Counted from the stretch's first letter, positions 1 through 10,663 are shown. The stretch is DNA of 64,000 nt from Taibaiella sp. (GCA_019739295.1 JAHHDV010000035.1:57851-121850); one strand, 5' to 3'. Notes: generated from the sequence alone by a model not told the origin. Translations and numbers: made by a program.

Positions 1-107
1 ATTTCTAATGAAGACGCAGACACACGGTCTGTGGGCTTACCGGTAAAATACATTCTAGCTATGCTATACCTGAACAGCACAAGCATATGATGAGTTATCG
101 CCTGGAA

Positions 108-137
108 TAAAAAAGACTGCCTTCCGGCAGCCTTCTT
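108..137 (-). terminator. Rho-independent terminator of the YceI gene
   Basis: On the minus strand a stem AAGGCTGCC / GGCAGTCTT closes a GGAA tetraloop and is followed by a run of T. It lies about 40 bases after the stop codon of the YceI gene. Confidence 0.7.
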
Positions 138-176
138 CATAACCACATTTTAAACACACTATAAAAAACAAAAACA

Positions 177-707
177 CTAAGCTTTTACGAATTCCACGTT
201 GGCCACCAGCTTCACATCATTGCTCACGACCATTCCACCGGCTTCAGTCAACGCACTCCATGTCAGGCCAAATTTGGATCTGTCTATCTTACCGGTAATT
301 TCAAAACCGGTCCTTTCATTACCGTATGGGTCTTTGATCACTCCGTTATTCTCAGCAGTCAAAGTAATATTTTGTGTAGTATCCCGGATAGTCAGGTCAC
401 CTTTTACTTCATATTCCGTACCGGATTTCTTCACAATCTCTGTACTTTTAAAGGTCATTTTCGGGTATTGTGCAGCATCAAAGAAATCAGGACTCTTCAG
501 GTGATTGTCTCTATCTGCATTTTTGGTCTGGATAGAATTGATACCTGCTCCAAAAGAAACCTGCATGGTAGAAAAATCATCTCCTGCTGTCTCCAGGTCA
601 GCACTGAAGTCCGTAAACTCACCGGAAACAGTAGAGATCATCATATGTTTTACTTTGAACTGAATCTCGCTATGTGAAGGATCCAAATTCCACTTGGTAT
701 TGCTCAT
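177..707 (-). CDS. YceI family protein
   Basis: A 176-residue protein of the YceI family, lipocalin-like barrels that bind polyisoprenoid or amphiphilic molecules. The sequence opens with the typical W-x-x-D-P-S-H-S-E-I-x-F-x-V-K-H pattern, has the central GDLTIRDTT segment, and ends with VKLVANVEFVK, the family's closing strand. Length is normal for the domain. There is no signal peptide, so a cytoplasmic form is likely, unlike the periplasmic E. coli protein. It is followed by its own terminator and reads as a single-gene unit. The family assignment is safe; the ligand is unknown. Confidence 0.92.
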   Translation of the reverse strand: MSNTKWNLDPSHSEIQFKVKHMMISTVSGEFTDFSADLETAGDDFSTMQVSFGAGINSIQTKNADRDNHLKSPDFFDAAQYPKMTFKSTEIVKKSGTEYEVKGDLTIRDTTQNITLTAENNGVIKDPYGNERTGFEITGKIDRSKFGLTWSALTEAGGMVVSNDVKLVANVEFVKA

Positions 708-914
708 AACTTATATCATTTTGATTTCAATACAAAAGTCAGTCATCTCTTCCTGACGACCATTGATGTATGATAAGAAAAGTCCTAAACAGAAAATTTT
801 CTTCCTTCTTTTACAATGGGTCCCGGAAGAACAAAATGATACAGGAAGGTTTAGTAAAAAAATAGTTTGCTTATGAGGCATCCGGGAAATCACTGGCAGT
901 AAAGAAAATAAAAC

Positions 915-1552
915 TCATTTTAAAATCTCCCTAAAGATTTGCTCTATTCTTTTTGCCTGATTTACGGTCATGAAATGTCCGCCATTCATGATTATATAAT
1001 CCGCCTGGATATGATTTACAGGAAGAATCCTGTCCGGATCACCATGAATATGGATACAATTTTCGGGGATAACCGAATGCTTCCAACCTAATATTGCATT
1101 TATCGACCATCGAAGCAGGGCCGGATCTGTTTTCCTGGGAATAGCGCTTAAAAGTTCTTTTTCTTTCCGGTTCCTGATTCCTAAAAACCAATAGAGTAAT
1201 GAATAGGAGTTTTAATGAAAGCTGCCGGAATTACTTTATAAAGGTCCAGTTTTCCCGCAAACCTGTATATACCTGGGATTTCAAATTTATTCTTTGCGGA
1301 AGCTATCAGGATGATCCGGTCTACTTTTTTAACCTCAGATATCTCAACAGCGAGTATTCCTCCAAAAGACAATCCGATCAGAACGATATGTTCACCCTGT
1401 ATTTGATCTGAAATCCTGGCAGCATAATGCCCTAAACTTTCTTCTTTTAAAGGTAGTAACCACTCTAAATGTTACCTTTCGCTGCTCAAGGTCAATATCT
1501 GCAAAAACACGCCGGTCTACCCTAATCCGCCAATGATATAAATACTTTCCAT
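915..1552 (-). pseudogene. Alpha/beta hydrolase, frameshifted
   Basis: Reading the minus strand across three or more frame changes gives one alpha/beta hydrolase of about 210 residues. It starts MESIYIIGGLG, continues DRRVFADIDLEQ after a shift near 1520, then WLLPLKEESLGHYA after a shift near 1470, has the nucleophile elbow GLSFGG around 1365, and ends with a plausible catalytic pair: HGDPDRILP (Asp) and NGGHFM (His) near 970-1040. An intact nucleophile, acid and histidine in the right order argue that this was a working enzyme. The first break lies in a GGG run where one more G restores the frame, so consensus errors are as likely as true decay. The substrate is not predictable. Confidence 0.7.
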
Positions 1553-1636
1553 GTTCCGCATCCCGTATACCTATATTCCGGCTACCATCAAGCCGCGGAA
1601 TATATACATTACAATCAGGTTGAGACTGACTTGGGC

Positions 1637-2476
1637 TTAAAGCTCATCCAGCAGCAACGTGGAGCCGGCCCTGATTCCTTTATCCGTTTCGGCCAACGAA
1701 CACAATTCCACATTATAATCATGCTCAAAAAACAAAAGTGTATCCGTACCCGCTGCTTCCCTTAGGATTCGTGTCTTTTCGTTCAGTGTCTCCAGGGGGC
1801 GCATATCATATCCCATAATCCAGGGCAGGGGAATATGTGCTTTACTCGGAAGAAGATCAGCACAATATAATATCCGGTGTCCTTTATAATCCAGAAGCGG
1901 CAGCATCATGGCCTCTGTATGGCCATTGACGTACCTGATGCGAAAGCCGGGAAGCCACTCTTCACCATCCCTGGTTTCAATAAACCTCAATTGACCGCTT
2001 TCCTGTAGGGGCATTATATTCTCTTTCAGAAAAGAAGCTTTTTCACGGGCATTGGGATGTACCGCCCATTCCCAATGTGCAGCATTACTCCAGTACTGGG
2101 CGTTTTTAAATGCCGGCAGTAACTGGTCACCTACTCTATCTACAGCTCCCCCTACATGATCGAAATGTAAGTGTGTCAGGAAAACATCTGTCACCTCATC
2201 CGGGCCATATCCGGCCTTCTGTATACTACCTTTCAACGTGTCTTCTCCATGAAGATCATAGTGTCCGAAGAACTTTTCGTCCTGTTTGTTACCAATACCG
2301 GTATCAATAAGGATCAACCTGTCACCCAGTTCTGCCAACATACACCTCATCGACCAGCTGCACATATTGTTGTCGTCAGCAGGATTTTGCTTGTCCCATA
2401 AGGTCTTGGGTACCACGCCATGCATAGCGCCACCGTCAAGCTTGAATTTTCCCGTTTCTATACTGAATAATTTCAT
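1637..2476 (-). CDS. MBL-fold metallo-hydrolase
   Basis: A 279-residue metallo-beta-lactamase-fold hydrolase. The zinc signature HLHFDHVGG is near residue 121; the later ligands are seen in CADLLPS (Asp) and FFEHD (His). The N-terminal stretch with MRCMLAE and LIDTGIG matches the lactonase/glyoxalase II-like branch (family often annotated as quorum-quenching lactonase or plain MBL hydrolase). No signal peptide. The gene stands between the terminator of the OmpA gene upstream and the broken hydrolase downstream. The family is sure; a lactonase role would be inference only. Confidence 0.88.
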   Translation of the reverse strand: MKLFSIETGKFKLDGGAMHGVVPKTLWDKQNPADDNNMCSWSMRCMLAELGDRLILIDTGIGNKQDEKFFGHYDLHGEDTLKGSIQKAGYGPDEVTDVFLTHLHFDHVGGAVDRVGDQLLPAFKNAQYWSNAAHWEWAVHPNAREKASFLKENIMPLQESGQLRFIETRDGEEWLPGFRIRYVNGHTEAMMLPLLDYKGHRILYCADLLPSKAHIPLPWIMGYDMRPLETLNEKTRILREAAGTDTLLFFEHDYNVELCSLAETDKGIRAGSTLLLDEL

Positions 2477-2562
2477 AGTTCTGTGTTTAAAGAAAGGAGG
2501 CTTAAATGATCATACGAATATAAGCATGACCGGAGAAAATAATTCAAAAAACAGTGGAAATT

Positions 2563-2600
2563 CATAAAAAAAACCGCCGACAAAATGAGGGCGGTTTCTT
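2563..2600 (-). terminator. Rho-independent terminator after the OmpA gene
   Basis: On the minus strand AAACCGCC pairs with GGCGGTTT around a ten-base loop and is followed by eight T. It ends the surface-protein cassette that starts near 9019. Confidence 0.8.
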
Positions 2601-2621
2601 ATAAGAATTTGTATGACTACA

Positions 2622-3197
2622 TTAGTTGGAAGGATTTGGCGCATCTTCATGAATGATCTCCATATCTTCTTCCGGTATATCAGGATTATTATCTACCTGG
2701 TCTTCATCTCCAAGGTTCAGCTTGGATTGTTCTCCAAGGTTTCCTTTCAATGCACTGTTAAATACGATACGACGTGTCGGATGATCGGCAACGATTCTGA
2801 ATTCTGTTCTCCTGTTCTTTTGCCTGTTCTCATCTGTACTGTTATCCACAGCAGGAGAAGACTTACCTAAGCCTAAAGTAGATAGCCTGCTTCTGTCGAT
2901 ACCGGCAGATACCAAGTAATCTACCACTGACTGAGCTCTGTCATTAGATAACCTGTCATTATATTCAGCAGAACCAACGCTGTCTGTATGTGAACGGATC
3001 TGTACATCGATAGAAGGGTTTTCGTTCATCAATGTAATCAATTTTTCCAATTCAGCACCGGACTCAGGTCTGAGCGTAGCTTTATTAAAATCATAGAATA
3101 CATTTCTCATCTCGAAATTATCATCTAAGCTGAAGCTGTCCATATAAATCACAAGATCATAAGTCTTATCGGGGATCCTTCTCTCTTCATACCCCAT
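2622..3197 (-). CDS. OmpA C-terminal domain fragment of the PorE-like protein
   Basis: The longest intact reading frame of the broken gene, 191 residues. It carries the OmpA/MotB peptidoglycan-binding fold: FYDFNKATLRPESGAELEKL, IRSHTDSVGSAEYN, LSNDRAQSVVDYLV and the closing NRRTEFRI. The Asp and Arg that bind diaminopimelate (in HTDS and NRRTEF) are present. A 40-residue acidic tail follows. Confidence 0.85.
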   Translation of the reverse strand: MGYEERRIPDKTYDLVIYMDSFSLDDNFEMRNVFYDFNKATLRPESGAELEKLITLMNENPSIDVQIRSHTDSVGSAEYNDRLSNDRAQSVVDYLVSAGIDRSRLSTLGLGKSSPAVDNSTDENRQKNRRTEFRIVADHPTRRIVFNSALKGNLGEQSKLNLGDEDQVDNNPDIPEEDMEIIHEDAPNPSN

Positions 3198-3287
3198 AGT
3201 GCTGAATTGAGCACGCTTAGAGGTGAAATACCTGTTTGGTCACCACTTAATACATAAGTATGATTTCTCGTACCGTAGAATCTGAAT

Positions 3288-3695
3288 TTACCGTCTTCCG
3301 AATGGGAAAGTATCTACATCACCGGCGTCATTCACCATTTTAACGACCACGTTAGCCACAGGTTGCTGTGTTTTAGAATTCAATACCACACCATTTACAG
3401 TGATCTTAGGTTCAAACTGAATTCTCCAGATATCATCACAACAAGTAGGGTTCTTGATAGAATAAGACCCGGGCCTGTTAGATACTACATATCCGTCAGG
3501 TTTACCATAAGGATCCAGGATATAATACATATCATCGTATGTCGTATTGATTGGGAAGCCCAGGTTGGTTACATATTTTCCCTCTTCATTCACCACATAC
3601 CTGCTCGGACCTCCTACTGCGGAATAGATATCAAAAACCGCCCATAGTCTTCCAGCCGTTAGATGAAAAATATAAGATTCCTTTTCTATCATCAT
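3288..3695 (-). CDS. Propeller end and carboxypeptidase regulatory-like domain fragment
   Basis: A 135-residue frame from the middle of the PorE-like gene. The first part (NTTYDDMYYILDPYGKPDGY) is the last blade of the PD40 propeller; the second (ITVNGVVLNSKTQQPVANVV) is the regulatory-like fold. It joins the OmpA fragment through a frame change near 3200-3290. Confidence 0.65.
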   Translation of the reverse strand: MMIEKESYIFHLTAGRLWAVFDIYSAVGGPSRYVVNEEGKYVTNLGFPINTTYDDMYYILDPYGKPDGYVVSNRPGSYSIKNPTCCDDIWRIQFEPKITVNGVVLNSKTQQPVANVVVKMVNDAGDVDTFPFGRR

Positions 3696-4490
3696 AATAT
3701 GGCGTTATTTCATCCCCGGGCGTATTGATTTGCTTACCTGCGTTCTGTGGCCTTCTGTATGTCTTCTGGCGTGATATCATATACAGAATACCAGATATCA
3801 TAACCTCCACGGCTTTGCATTTCCCTGTTAGAGGAGAAGAAGAGTACTTCTTGCTTATTTCACTTTAGTGATGAAAGGGTTGGTGCTGGATGTCCCGTCA
3901 ATATTGATGTTATTACCTAACTCTACAGGATTTCCCCATCTGTCACTTTCAAATTCGGAAACATACAGCTTACATAACATTTTATTGCTATCGGCTTCCA
4001 AGCAACGGGGAAAAGTAAAAACGATCACCACCTTTGGAAAACACACCATTACTAACATGGAAATTACCGGAATTAAACTTTCCGTCATTAAAGTCCAACG
4101 GCCATTCAAAAGTATCTACGACATCCGTATACTTTTGCTTTCTGGCTACCATTAATTTAGAAAGATATTCTTTACTCTTTACACTTTTATCTGCCACATT
4201 TAAGTGTGTAAGGTTTTGTGTACCGTAAAGAATTGCCGTATCACCAAAGCGGTATGGGAGAAGACTGGGTATAGCCGGTATTTACATTCGGTCCAAGGTT
4301 CTTAACCGTAGCCGGTACGGATTAGCCATAGCTTCTCTACCCATCTGGATACCTTCTACCCTCCAGTATCGCTCTTTTTCTCAGCTTTTTAAAATCCTTG
4401 GAAATGGACTGAGGCAGGTCCCTTTATTCATATTAATGAATTGATTAAACCTTGCTTCTGCTTTGGTATAGTCACCGTCCATCTTCAGCA

Positions 4491-4850
4491 TCACGGCTTC
4501 TTCGTATATGGCAAGAGGATATAGATCTCCCTTGCTAATTCATAAGCATAACCATAATATTTTGCTGCACTCTTATAATCGCGCAGGTAAGAATGGGATT
4601 TTGCTAACTGGTAAGCCAAATACGGATTTCTCGGCTGCTCTTGCATCAGCTGACCATAATAATCCACAGCATTAAAATAACTTCCGTCTTTGAAGAGTCC
4701 GTCTGCCCATCTTAGTTTCTTTTCATATCCTAATTTACTAACTGGGTCATCTACTTTGTTGTTATTTGAAGTGGGTTGTGCGAATGCCTGATGATATCCT
4801 AATAAGGAAAAGGATGCAACAGACAATAATAAAAGAATCGACTTGCGCAT
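4491..4850 (-). CDS. N-terminal signal peptide and TPR fragment of the PorE-like protein
   Basis: A 119-residue frame with a signal peptide ending near AFAQ and helical TPR units (FKDGSYFNAVDYYGQLMQE, LAYQLAKSHSYLRDYKSAAKYY). The TPR reading continues in another frame below 4500 (EAVMLKMDGDYTKAEARFNQF), showing that the stop here is caused by a frameshift. Confidence 0.7.
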   Translation of the reverse strand: MRKSILLLLSVASFSLLGYHQAFAQPTSNNNKVDDPVSKLGYEKKLRWADGLFKDGSYFNAVDYYGQLMQEQPRNPYLAYQLAKSHSYLRDYKSAAKYYGYAYELAREIYILLPYTKKP

Positions 4851-4935
4851 TATTTAACAGTCTTTTTAATACGTGGTAAATTTAGATAAGGATGTTGTAA
4901 AATCAAAGCTTTTTCAAGAAAACTCTAAAAATTTA

Positions 4936-5997
4936 TTAAAATCTTCCGCAAGGGTAGATTAACTTACGAGTTTCGAAGACGCTTGGCTTGATATAACGTA
5001 AGGAAACCTCAAATCCCCCTACACCATTATTGAAATCCGCGGCTGAAGAGGTAGTAACGTCATAGCCAAAACCTAATCTAAATCCTGACCATTCTACACC
5101 CACTGTGCCCATTACCGCATCTTCATGCCTGTACCATAAGCCGGCAAAAATAGCAGGACTGGTAGATTTCTCATAGTCATTACCTAATGTATAATGAAAT
5201 TCATTACCAGCGATAATCTCGTTAGCTGAAGCCTGGGTCTGGAATAAAACCGCAGGGCGTAGGCTGAAGCGCTCATTCACCTGATAAATAGCTCCTAATT
5301 GTCCCGTATAGCGGATATATAAGCCTACATCTTTGTTTGCAGGCCGCCTGTTAAAGGATTCAGCAGGCATATTCAGGTTATTCGCACCTGCACCGATGAC
5401 ATATGAGAAGCGGTCATTTACAGCATGCGACCAGGCGATACCTGCATTGATCAGGTAGCTGCTCGCCCTGTTCTGTAGTTCTTCGGCCGTACTGCCCCTG
5501 AACCAGTCTCCATCGACAAACTCATCTCCGAAATACAGCTTGGACAGGTCAAGACTTTTCTGCACATATCCGCCCTGAATACCAACCGTCAAAGCTTTTT
5601 TTCCATCCAAACCCAAAAATTTGTGATAAGCCACGGATGCCAATGCAGTAAAGTTAGCCATATTACCGTCCCCTGCTACATCATTATAAAGCTGTATACC
5701 AGCTGCCAGATAATCATCTACCGCCAGGTCCTTAATGATAGGCATATCAATAGAAGCGGCAAAAGTACTGAAAGTGGCTTTTCCTGTAGAAGGCAATCTC
5801 CACTGGTCCCGATAAATCCCTGACACGCGCAGGTCACCTGCAAATGCTCCGGTAAAGGCAGGATTGACACTTAAAGGGTTCATATTGAACTGGGTGAAGT
5901 GAATATCCTGGGCAGAAACTTCATTATTGAATGGAAGCAAAGCTGTGGCACCAATGATACCAAGGCAGGCTGTAATTCTTTTTGTGTACTTATTCAT
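4936..5997 (-). CDS. PorP/SprF family type IX secretion membrane protein
   Basis: A 353-residue PorP/SprF outer-membrane protein. A signal peptide is followed by the hallmark QDIHFTQFNMNPLSVNPAFTG, and the rest is beta-barrel-like with alternating aromatic strands, ending in LIYPCGRF. In T9SS, PorP-type proteins work with PorK/L/M/N/E, and SprF-type paralogues are needed for the surface delivery of one partner protein encoded next to them. Here the upstream gene is a T9SS type B protein and the downstream gene the PorE-like OmpA protein, so a dedicated SprF-like role is the best inference. Confidence 0.92.
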   Translation of the reverse strand: MNKYTKRITACLGIIGATALLPFNNEVSAQDIHFTQFNMNPLSVNPAFTGAFAGDLRVSGIYRDQWRLPSTGKATFSTFAASIDMPIIKDLAVDDYLAAGIQLYNDVAGDGNMANFTALASVAYHKFLGLDGKKALTVGIQGGYVQKSLDLSKLYFGDEFVDGDWFRGSTAEELQNRASSYLINAGIAWSHAVNDRFSYVIGAGANNLNMPAESFNRRPANKDVGLYIRYTGQLGAIYQVNERFSLRPAVLFQTQASANEIIAGNEFHYTLGNDYEKSTSPAIFAGLWYRHEDAVMGTVGVEWSGFRLGFGYDVTTSSAADFNNGVGGFEVSLRYIKPSVFETRKLIYPCGRF

Positions 5998-6144
5998 CCT
6001 ATTGATAAAATTTTAAAAATTATTGATCAACTCTTTCAAAAGATAAAGATGTGAAAAATTATTCAATTTTTATAAAAATTTCATAATTTTTTTTTGAAAA
6101 AGTATTTTTGAATTATTAAGCATTAATTATATAAGGAGGTCACC

Positions 6145-9019
6145 TTATCTGACCAGTGTGACGTTCCCGGATAGCTGCACCACTTTACCGTTATTCAATA
6201 CGGCTTCAATCTGGTAAACGTACACTCCCATCGGCTGGGGTTTGCCATCCATAGTTCCGTCCCAGCCTTCATTAATATCGGTAGTCGAGAAAACCTTATT
6301 GCCCCATCTATTGAAGATTTCGAACTTCTTCAGTGTAGCATCTCCTCTCCTTACGATTTTCAATATACCGTTGTCTGCAAAGGTATTCCCCGGAACGAAT
6401 GCATTGGGTATATCTAAAACAGATTCTGTATGTACGATAATATCTATTGAATCAATCGTATTACAACCGCCTTCTGTAGTAGCTGTCACAAAGTATCTCG
6501 TTCTTACGTCAGGGCTGGCCACAGGATTAGGAATCGTTGTACTGTTCAGCCCTTCAGGTGGGAACCAGTTGAAATAATGAGCATTGGACTCCAGCTCGAT
6601 TTCATAGCTTTCACCCGGCCATATATGCACGCTGTCCGGCAGGTAAGTCGTAGCTTCCGGATATACGGCAATATTTACGTGCTTGGTATCCACACAGCCC
6701 AAATCACTCGTGGCATACAAAATATAATTGGTAGTATAAGCAGGGGTAGCGACAGGATTAGAAATAGTATCATTGCTGAGTCCTTCCGAAGGCTCCCATT
6801 GATAATAGGCTGCCCCATGAGCTTCAAGCTGTAAGTTCACAATGGGACACAAAGCTGTATCTCCCACATTTACCGTAGCAAAATCCGAAGGATTAACAAT
6901 AATGTTGATGGTGTCTTTGTCCGTACATCCTATCGGTGTGGATACGGTCACTTCAAAAGTCTCCGAACTATAGCCGTTGAAAATCGGGTCTTTGACTGTG
7001 CTATCTGTCAGCTTCCATCCCGGACTCCATTCATAGGTATAACCTGCATATTCAGGAGTAGTACCTACATACAGATGTATGGTATCTGCACTACATATCG
7101 TCTTGTCCGGACCTAAATCCACCTCTGGCACAGGCTGTACTTCCAGATAGAAAGAATGTGGCATATCCTCACAACCATCATGACTGGCAGTAACCGTGAT
7201 ATAACCGCTCTCAGTAGCTGTAATAGCTGTATTCATCGCATGCGGATTATCAATATATGTATCCGGCGACCAGTAATAGGAAAATGCAGTATGCCCGCTG
7301 GCATTCAGCGGAAGTACGGTTCCTGCACAAACTACCGTATCATTGTTCAGTAATTCAATATCATTAGGTAGGACAGTAACACGCACAGAGTCAAATGTAG
7401 AACAGAATTCCACACCCGGGTTCACCTCAACAATATAAGTAGTGGTCGTCTCCGGTGATGCTAAAGGATTGCGGATGGTAGTGCTGCTGAGGCCATCAGC
7501 CGGTGTCCAGTTAAACGTGAAGTCTTCGTCGGGTTCCGGGTCTATGATCGGATCCAGCATCAGCTCTCCGTCCAGGCACATGAGGTAATCACCCTCGAAG
7601 CTGACGTCCGGCGGATATTTCACTTCGATCGTTACCTGATCAGAAGCGGGAGGGCATCCCAGTCCCTCTATATTCAGCTCTACCGTAGCGACATAAGTCA
7701 TCGTGGTGGTGGGGCTTACCGTTATATCCAAAGCTGTAGGATCGGGCACTACCGCACCTACAGGGGTCCAGGTCAGGTCTGTCAATTCATCTTTTTCCAC
7801 ATGCAGATCTACGGATTCTCCTACACAGATGGTCGTATCTCCCTGGGTGATGTCTACAAACATAGAATCCAAAATGGTAATGGTATCCGTACTCAGGATC
7901 AAGGGCTCGTCACCGGGACAGATATAGGGACTGTACAGATTTACGATTACAGTTTTTGGACCTACCGGTGCTCCCAAGATTATTGGCTCAATCCATACAT
8001 CTACCGTTTCTTCACCGGCAGGGATGATCACACTTCCCGGCAGCGTCTCATAGTCCACCCCGTTTACCGCTGTACCCTCCAGTGTATACTCTACTTCGAT
8101 GGCTTCACCCGTACTTCCGCTTCTGGATACGGTAAACTTACCGGGAGGACAGCCTCTCACACAGTTGGTAAAAGGATACTCAAAACCGGCACCTCCGAAA
8201 GTCTGCACTTCCAATGCGGTAGATGTCAGAGAGCCGGCTTCCAGGAACACGCCTGAATCAAGCGTACAGTCAGATCCGTCCGCAATCGCCAGAGTTAAGG
8301 TATACTCGTTACAGGGATTGACATTGGCTATGGCTGTAAAAACAGTAGTAAATCCACCATACTTAATGTAATCACCGGAAGTATTATCCACATAATATTC
8401 ACTAAACGGGGAGCCTTCTCCCATAGCAGTACACATCGGTCCTGTAGTGACGCCCGTAGTTGAATTCACACATACCGGGATGGTTGTCCCCGGTATCACC
8501 GCAATATTTTCCATATCATAATCACCTCCATCGATAAAAAATGCAAATACATCATTAAAGCTGGAGCAGGAAAATGATCCATACTCTGAAGAGGCAAACA
8601 CATAATTGAACTTAATGGTATCACCTGATGGAATAAATGAGAATGTCAGAACACAAGCATCGTCAGTAGTAATTCCAGGTAATACACCATCCAGATCTAT
8701 ATTCCCGTCTTGTTCCAAACAGACAGCAGGATTACCCCAGGAAGTAAAAGGGCCGACAGACAGTTCCGCACTTCCGGAAGTCAGGGACGATCCCGGTATC
8801 AATGCCCAGATCACCTGTTCCTTCAAACGTGCCGTTTGCACCGGGATTACAATCCAAAGACGAACTGGTGATCTCCACACCTTCTCCTGTCAGCATATCC
8901 ACCAGCTGCTCAGAAGTCCTGTCATCCGTAACGGTATACTGGGCAAAGCTCTTTCCTATCGACAGAAAAATAAGTGTACCCAATACGCAAAATAATGTAA
9001 ATAATTTATTCATAACCAA
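6145..9019 (-). CDS. Large T9SS type B surface protein: choice-of-anchor L, Calx-beta, Ig/PKD-like repeats
   Basis: About 957 residues after joining two frames at a one-base shift in the GGGATCG region near 8793. A signal peptide (MVMNKLFTLFCVLGTLIFLS) leads into a choice-of-anchor L domain (FNYVFASSEYGSFSCSSFND), a Calx-beta segment (YTLEGTAVNGVDYETLPGS), then several Ig/PKD-like units with WSPG and WxPxxGL motifs, and a C-terminal type B sorting domain (IFNRWGNKVFS, GVYVYQIEA, ending NVTLVR). The last domain directs export by T9SS and surface attachment or release. It is first in a cassette with porP/sprF and the OmpA gene. Adhesin or matrix function is inferred from the architecture. Confidence 0.88.
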
Positions 9020-9181
9020 GTATATATATTATATAATAATATTTTTATTTGATCCTGATTTTAAAGCTTCAAAAACAGGAATCGCCAATTTAAAAGACTG
9101 AAAATCTCAGCTTTTTAGTTTGGAAAATGTCAAAATTTCACTTTCCGGAAAACAAATAAACAAAATTTAATTTAGACCAAA

Positions 9182-9212
9182 GAAAAAAGTCAATAAAAAT
9201 TGACTTTTTTCT
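9182..9212 (-). terminator. Bidirectional-looking terminator after lgt
   Basis: A perfect palindrome, GAAAAAAGTCAA / TTGACTTTTTTC, around a six-base loop, lying about 30 bases past the reconstructed lgt stop on the minus strand. Confidence 0.7.
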
Positions 9213-9245
9213 TGCTGTACTTTCACCTGGTAGACGGAATCGCTT

Positions 9246-10506
9246 TATTTTCTCTTTTTTAACAATAAAACGATCCCTGCAATGACCAGCAAGAAGCTGA
9301 TGATCTCGGCCTGGGTCAGGTTCAGGAACCATTCGTACTTATGATTCACCCTGATCTTCTCAATGAAGAATCTCTCTAACCCATTGAAGATCAGATACAC
9401 ACCGAACATCTTCAGCGGCATATCCAGTCTTTCTGCGGAGCAGCATCAAAATAAGGAATAGGATGGTACAGACAAAAAATTCATAAACCGAGGTAGGAAA
9501 TACAGCGACAGGCAATGCCGGTATTGTATTCGCTTTGGTCTCCCGAGATGACGATACCTTCTTTGTTGACATTATGGGTATAATTCATCGCAACCATCCA
9601 TCTCGGCAAGACACCGGGCTGGGGATAAAAGATATGTGGTGCATACCCGAAATTGCGGATTTCATCAAAAATCTCGGGCCGTTCCTTCACCAACTCGTGA
9701 AATGGACCCGCATCCACCTGCTCTGTAAGACTGCCATCCGGATTCGTAATATATGCACTGTTATAAATTCCCCAGTCGCCGTCCCCCGAGAAATGACAGC
9801 CCAATCTGCCGATCGCATAAGCGATCATCAGTGCAGGCGCGGCCGCATCACATAGATACCTGAAAGAAAAGTTATGCTTTCTTGCGAAAAGATACAGGGC
9901 CACAGCAGCACATATAAGCCCTCCATAGAAGGTAAATCCCCCGGATGAGAACAGGCTGCCCAACGGGTCTGCAATAAACTGGTCCCAGGTCTCTAAGGCA
10001 TTGAATACCTTTGCACCGACAAACCCGGTCACAGCAGCGATCATAACAATATTCATCATCCTGTCATGAGGGAAGATCTTATATTTCTTTTTAACCGGTG
10101 ACGGGAGCTGCTCTTTCTTTTTCTCCCTGTAAGTCAGGTATCCCATTACAACTGCCAAAACGAGCCCCCCGAGGAAATTTCCCCGAAGTGAAAGCACATA
10201 AGACAAGGGATCTGCAGCCACTTCCTGGAAATTCTGCAGCAGGCCCACGACCTTGAACCCAACTACAAACCCGATCAATGCAGAGCCTATATAATCTTTG
10301 GGCTGGGGCGGATGCCCCACTTCAGTTTCTTCCTCCGCGGCAATGAATAATCCCTGCTTTGCCTTGCGCTTCAATTCCAGGTAGGTCACTCTATATGCAG
10401 CGATAAAAGCCAGCGCTACAAAGAAGCCGAAGGTCTTGAGTAAGGACAATACCGGAATATCGATCCCAAATAATGACTTGAACAGGTAATGAAAATCAGG
10501 GTACAT
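9246..10506 (-). CDS. lgt: Prolipoprotein diacylglyceryl transferase, with two frameshifts
   Basis: Lgt transfers a diacylglyceryl group from phosphatidylglycerol to the lipobox cysteine of prelipoproteins in the inner membrane. The reading starts at MYPDFHYLFKSLFG (an upstream in-frame Met only adds 14 unlikely residues) and shows the Bacteroidota signature IGRLGCHFSGDGDWG. The frame then breaks near 9500-9530 (continuing ALPVAVFPTSVYEFF) and again near 9420 (continuing MPLKMFGVYLIFNGLERFFI) before the final transmembrane helix and a Lys-rich end. Because lgt is normally essential, and the lipoproteins here need it, consensus error is more likely than loss. Total about 420 residues, long because of a loop near residues 125-160. 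Confidence 0.85.
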
Positions 10507-10663
10507 GGATGATGTTGGGGAGATTAAATAAAATCGGATGAAGAGCAAGATCTGGAAAACAGATCAATACCAAGCTCGGCCTGTTTGAAAAAATTTACAT
10601 AAGGGCATACGTTCATCTCTGAATTAAAACAGAATAAGCTATGATTGCTTCCAGGCCTCATCC

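Larger units (their letters stand above)
2622..4850 (-). pseudogene. PorE-like TPR / beta-propeller / CRD / OmpA protein, frameshifted
   Basis: Joined across at least five frame changes, this reads as one protein of about 740 residues with the domain order seen in T9SS-linked OmpA proteins such as PorE: signal peptide (MRKSILLLLSVASFSLLGY), TPR repeats, PD40 beta-propeller, carboxypeptidase regulatory-like fold (VNGVVLNSKTQQPVANV) and a C-terminal OmpA peptidoglycan-binding domain. It directly follows porP/sprF, the usual partner. One break near 4010 sits in a CCCC run where CCC would give the continuous reading FSRCLEAD. All domains remain recognisable with no degenerate stretch, so sequencing error is the better explanation, but a real pseudogene cannot be excluded. 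Confidence 0.8.

Noticed and set aside
1..90. Open frame of 29 codons on the plus strand ending at TGA 88-90
   Set aside because: It could be the end of a gene from the left, but it has no family feature and too little sequence to judge.
711..893. 60-codon frame on the minus strand between the YceI gene and the hydrolase
   Set aside because: Composition is non-protein-like, no start context and no recognisable segment; intergenic.
9138..9332. 64-codon minus-strand frame
   Set aside because: The real reading here is the lgt C-terminus in another frame; this one is a shadow.
10524..10663. Gap between yajQ and lgt, checked for a yidD-like small gene
   Set aside because: No YidD cysteine motif or other coding pattern in any frame.
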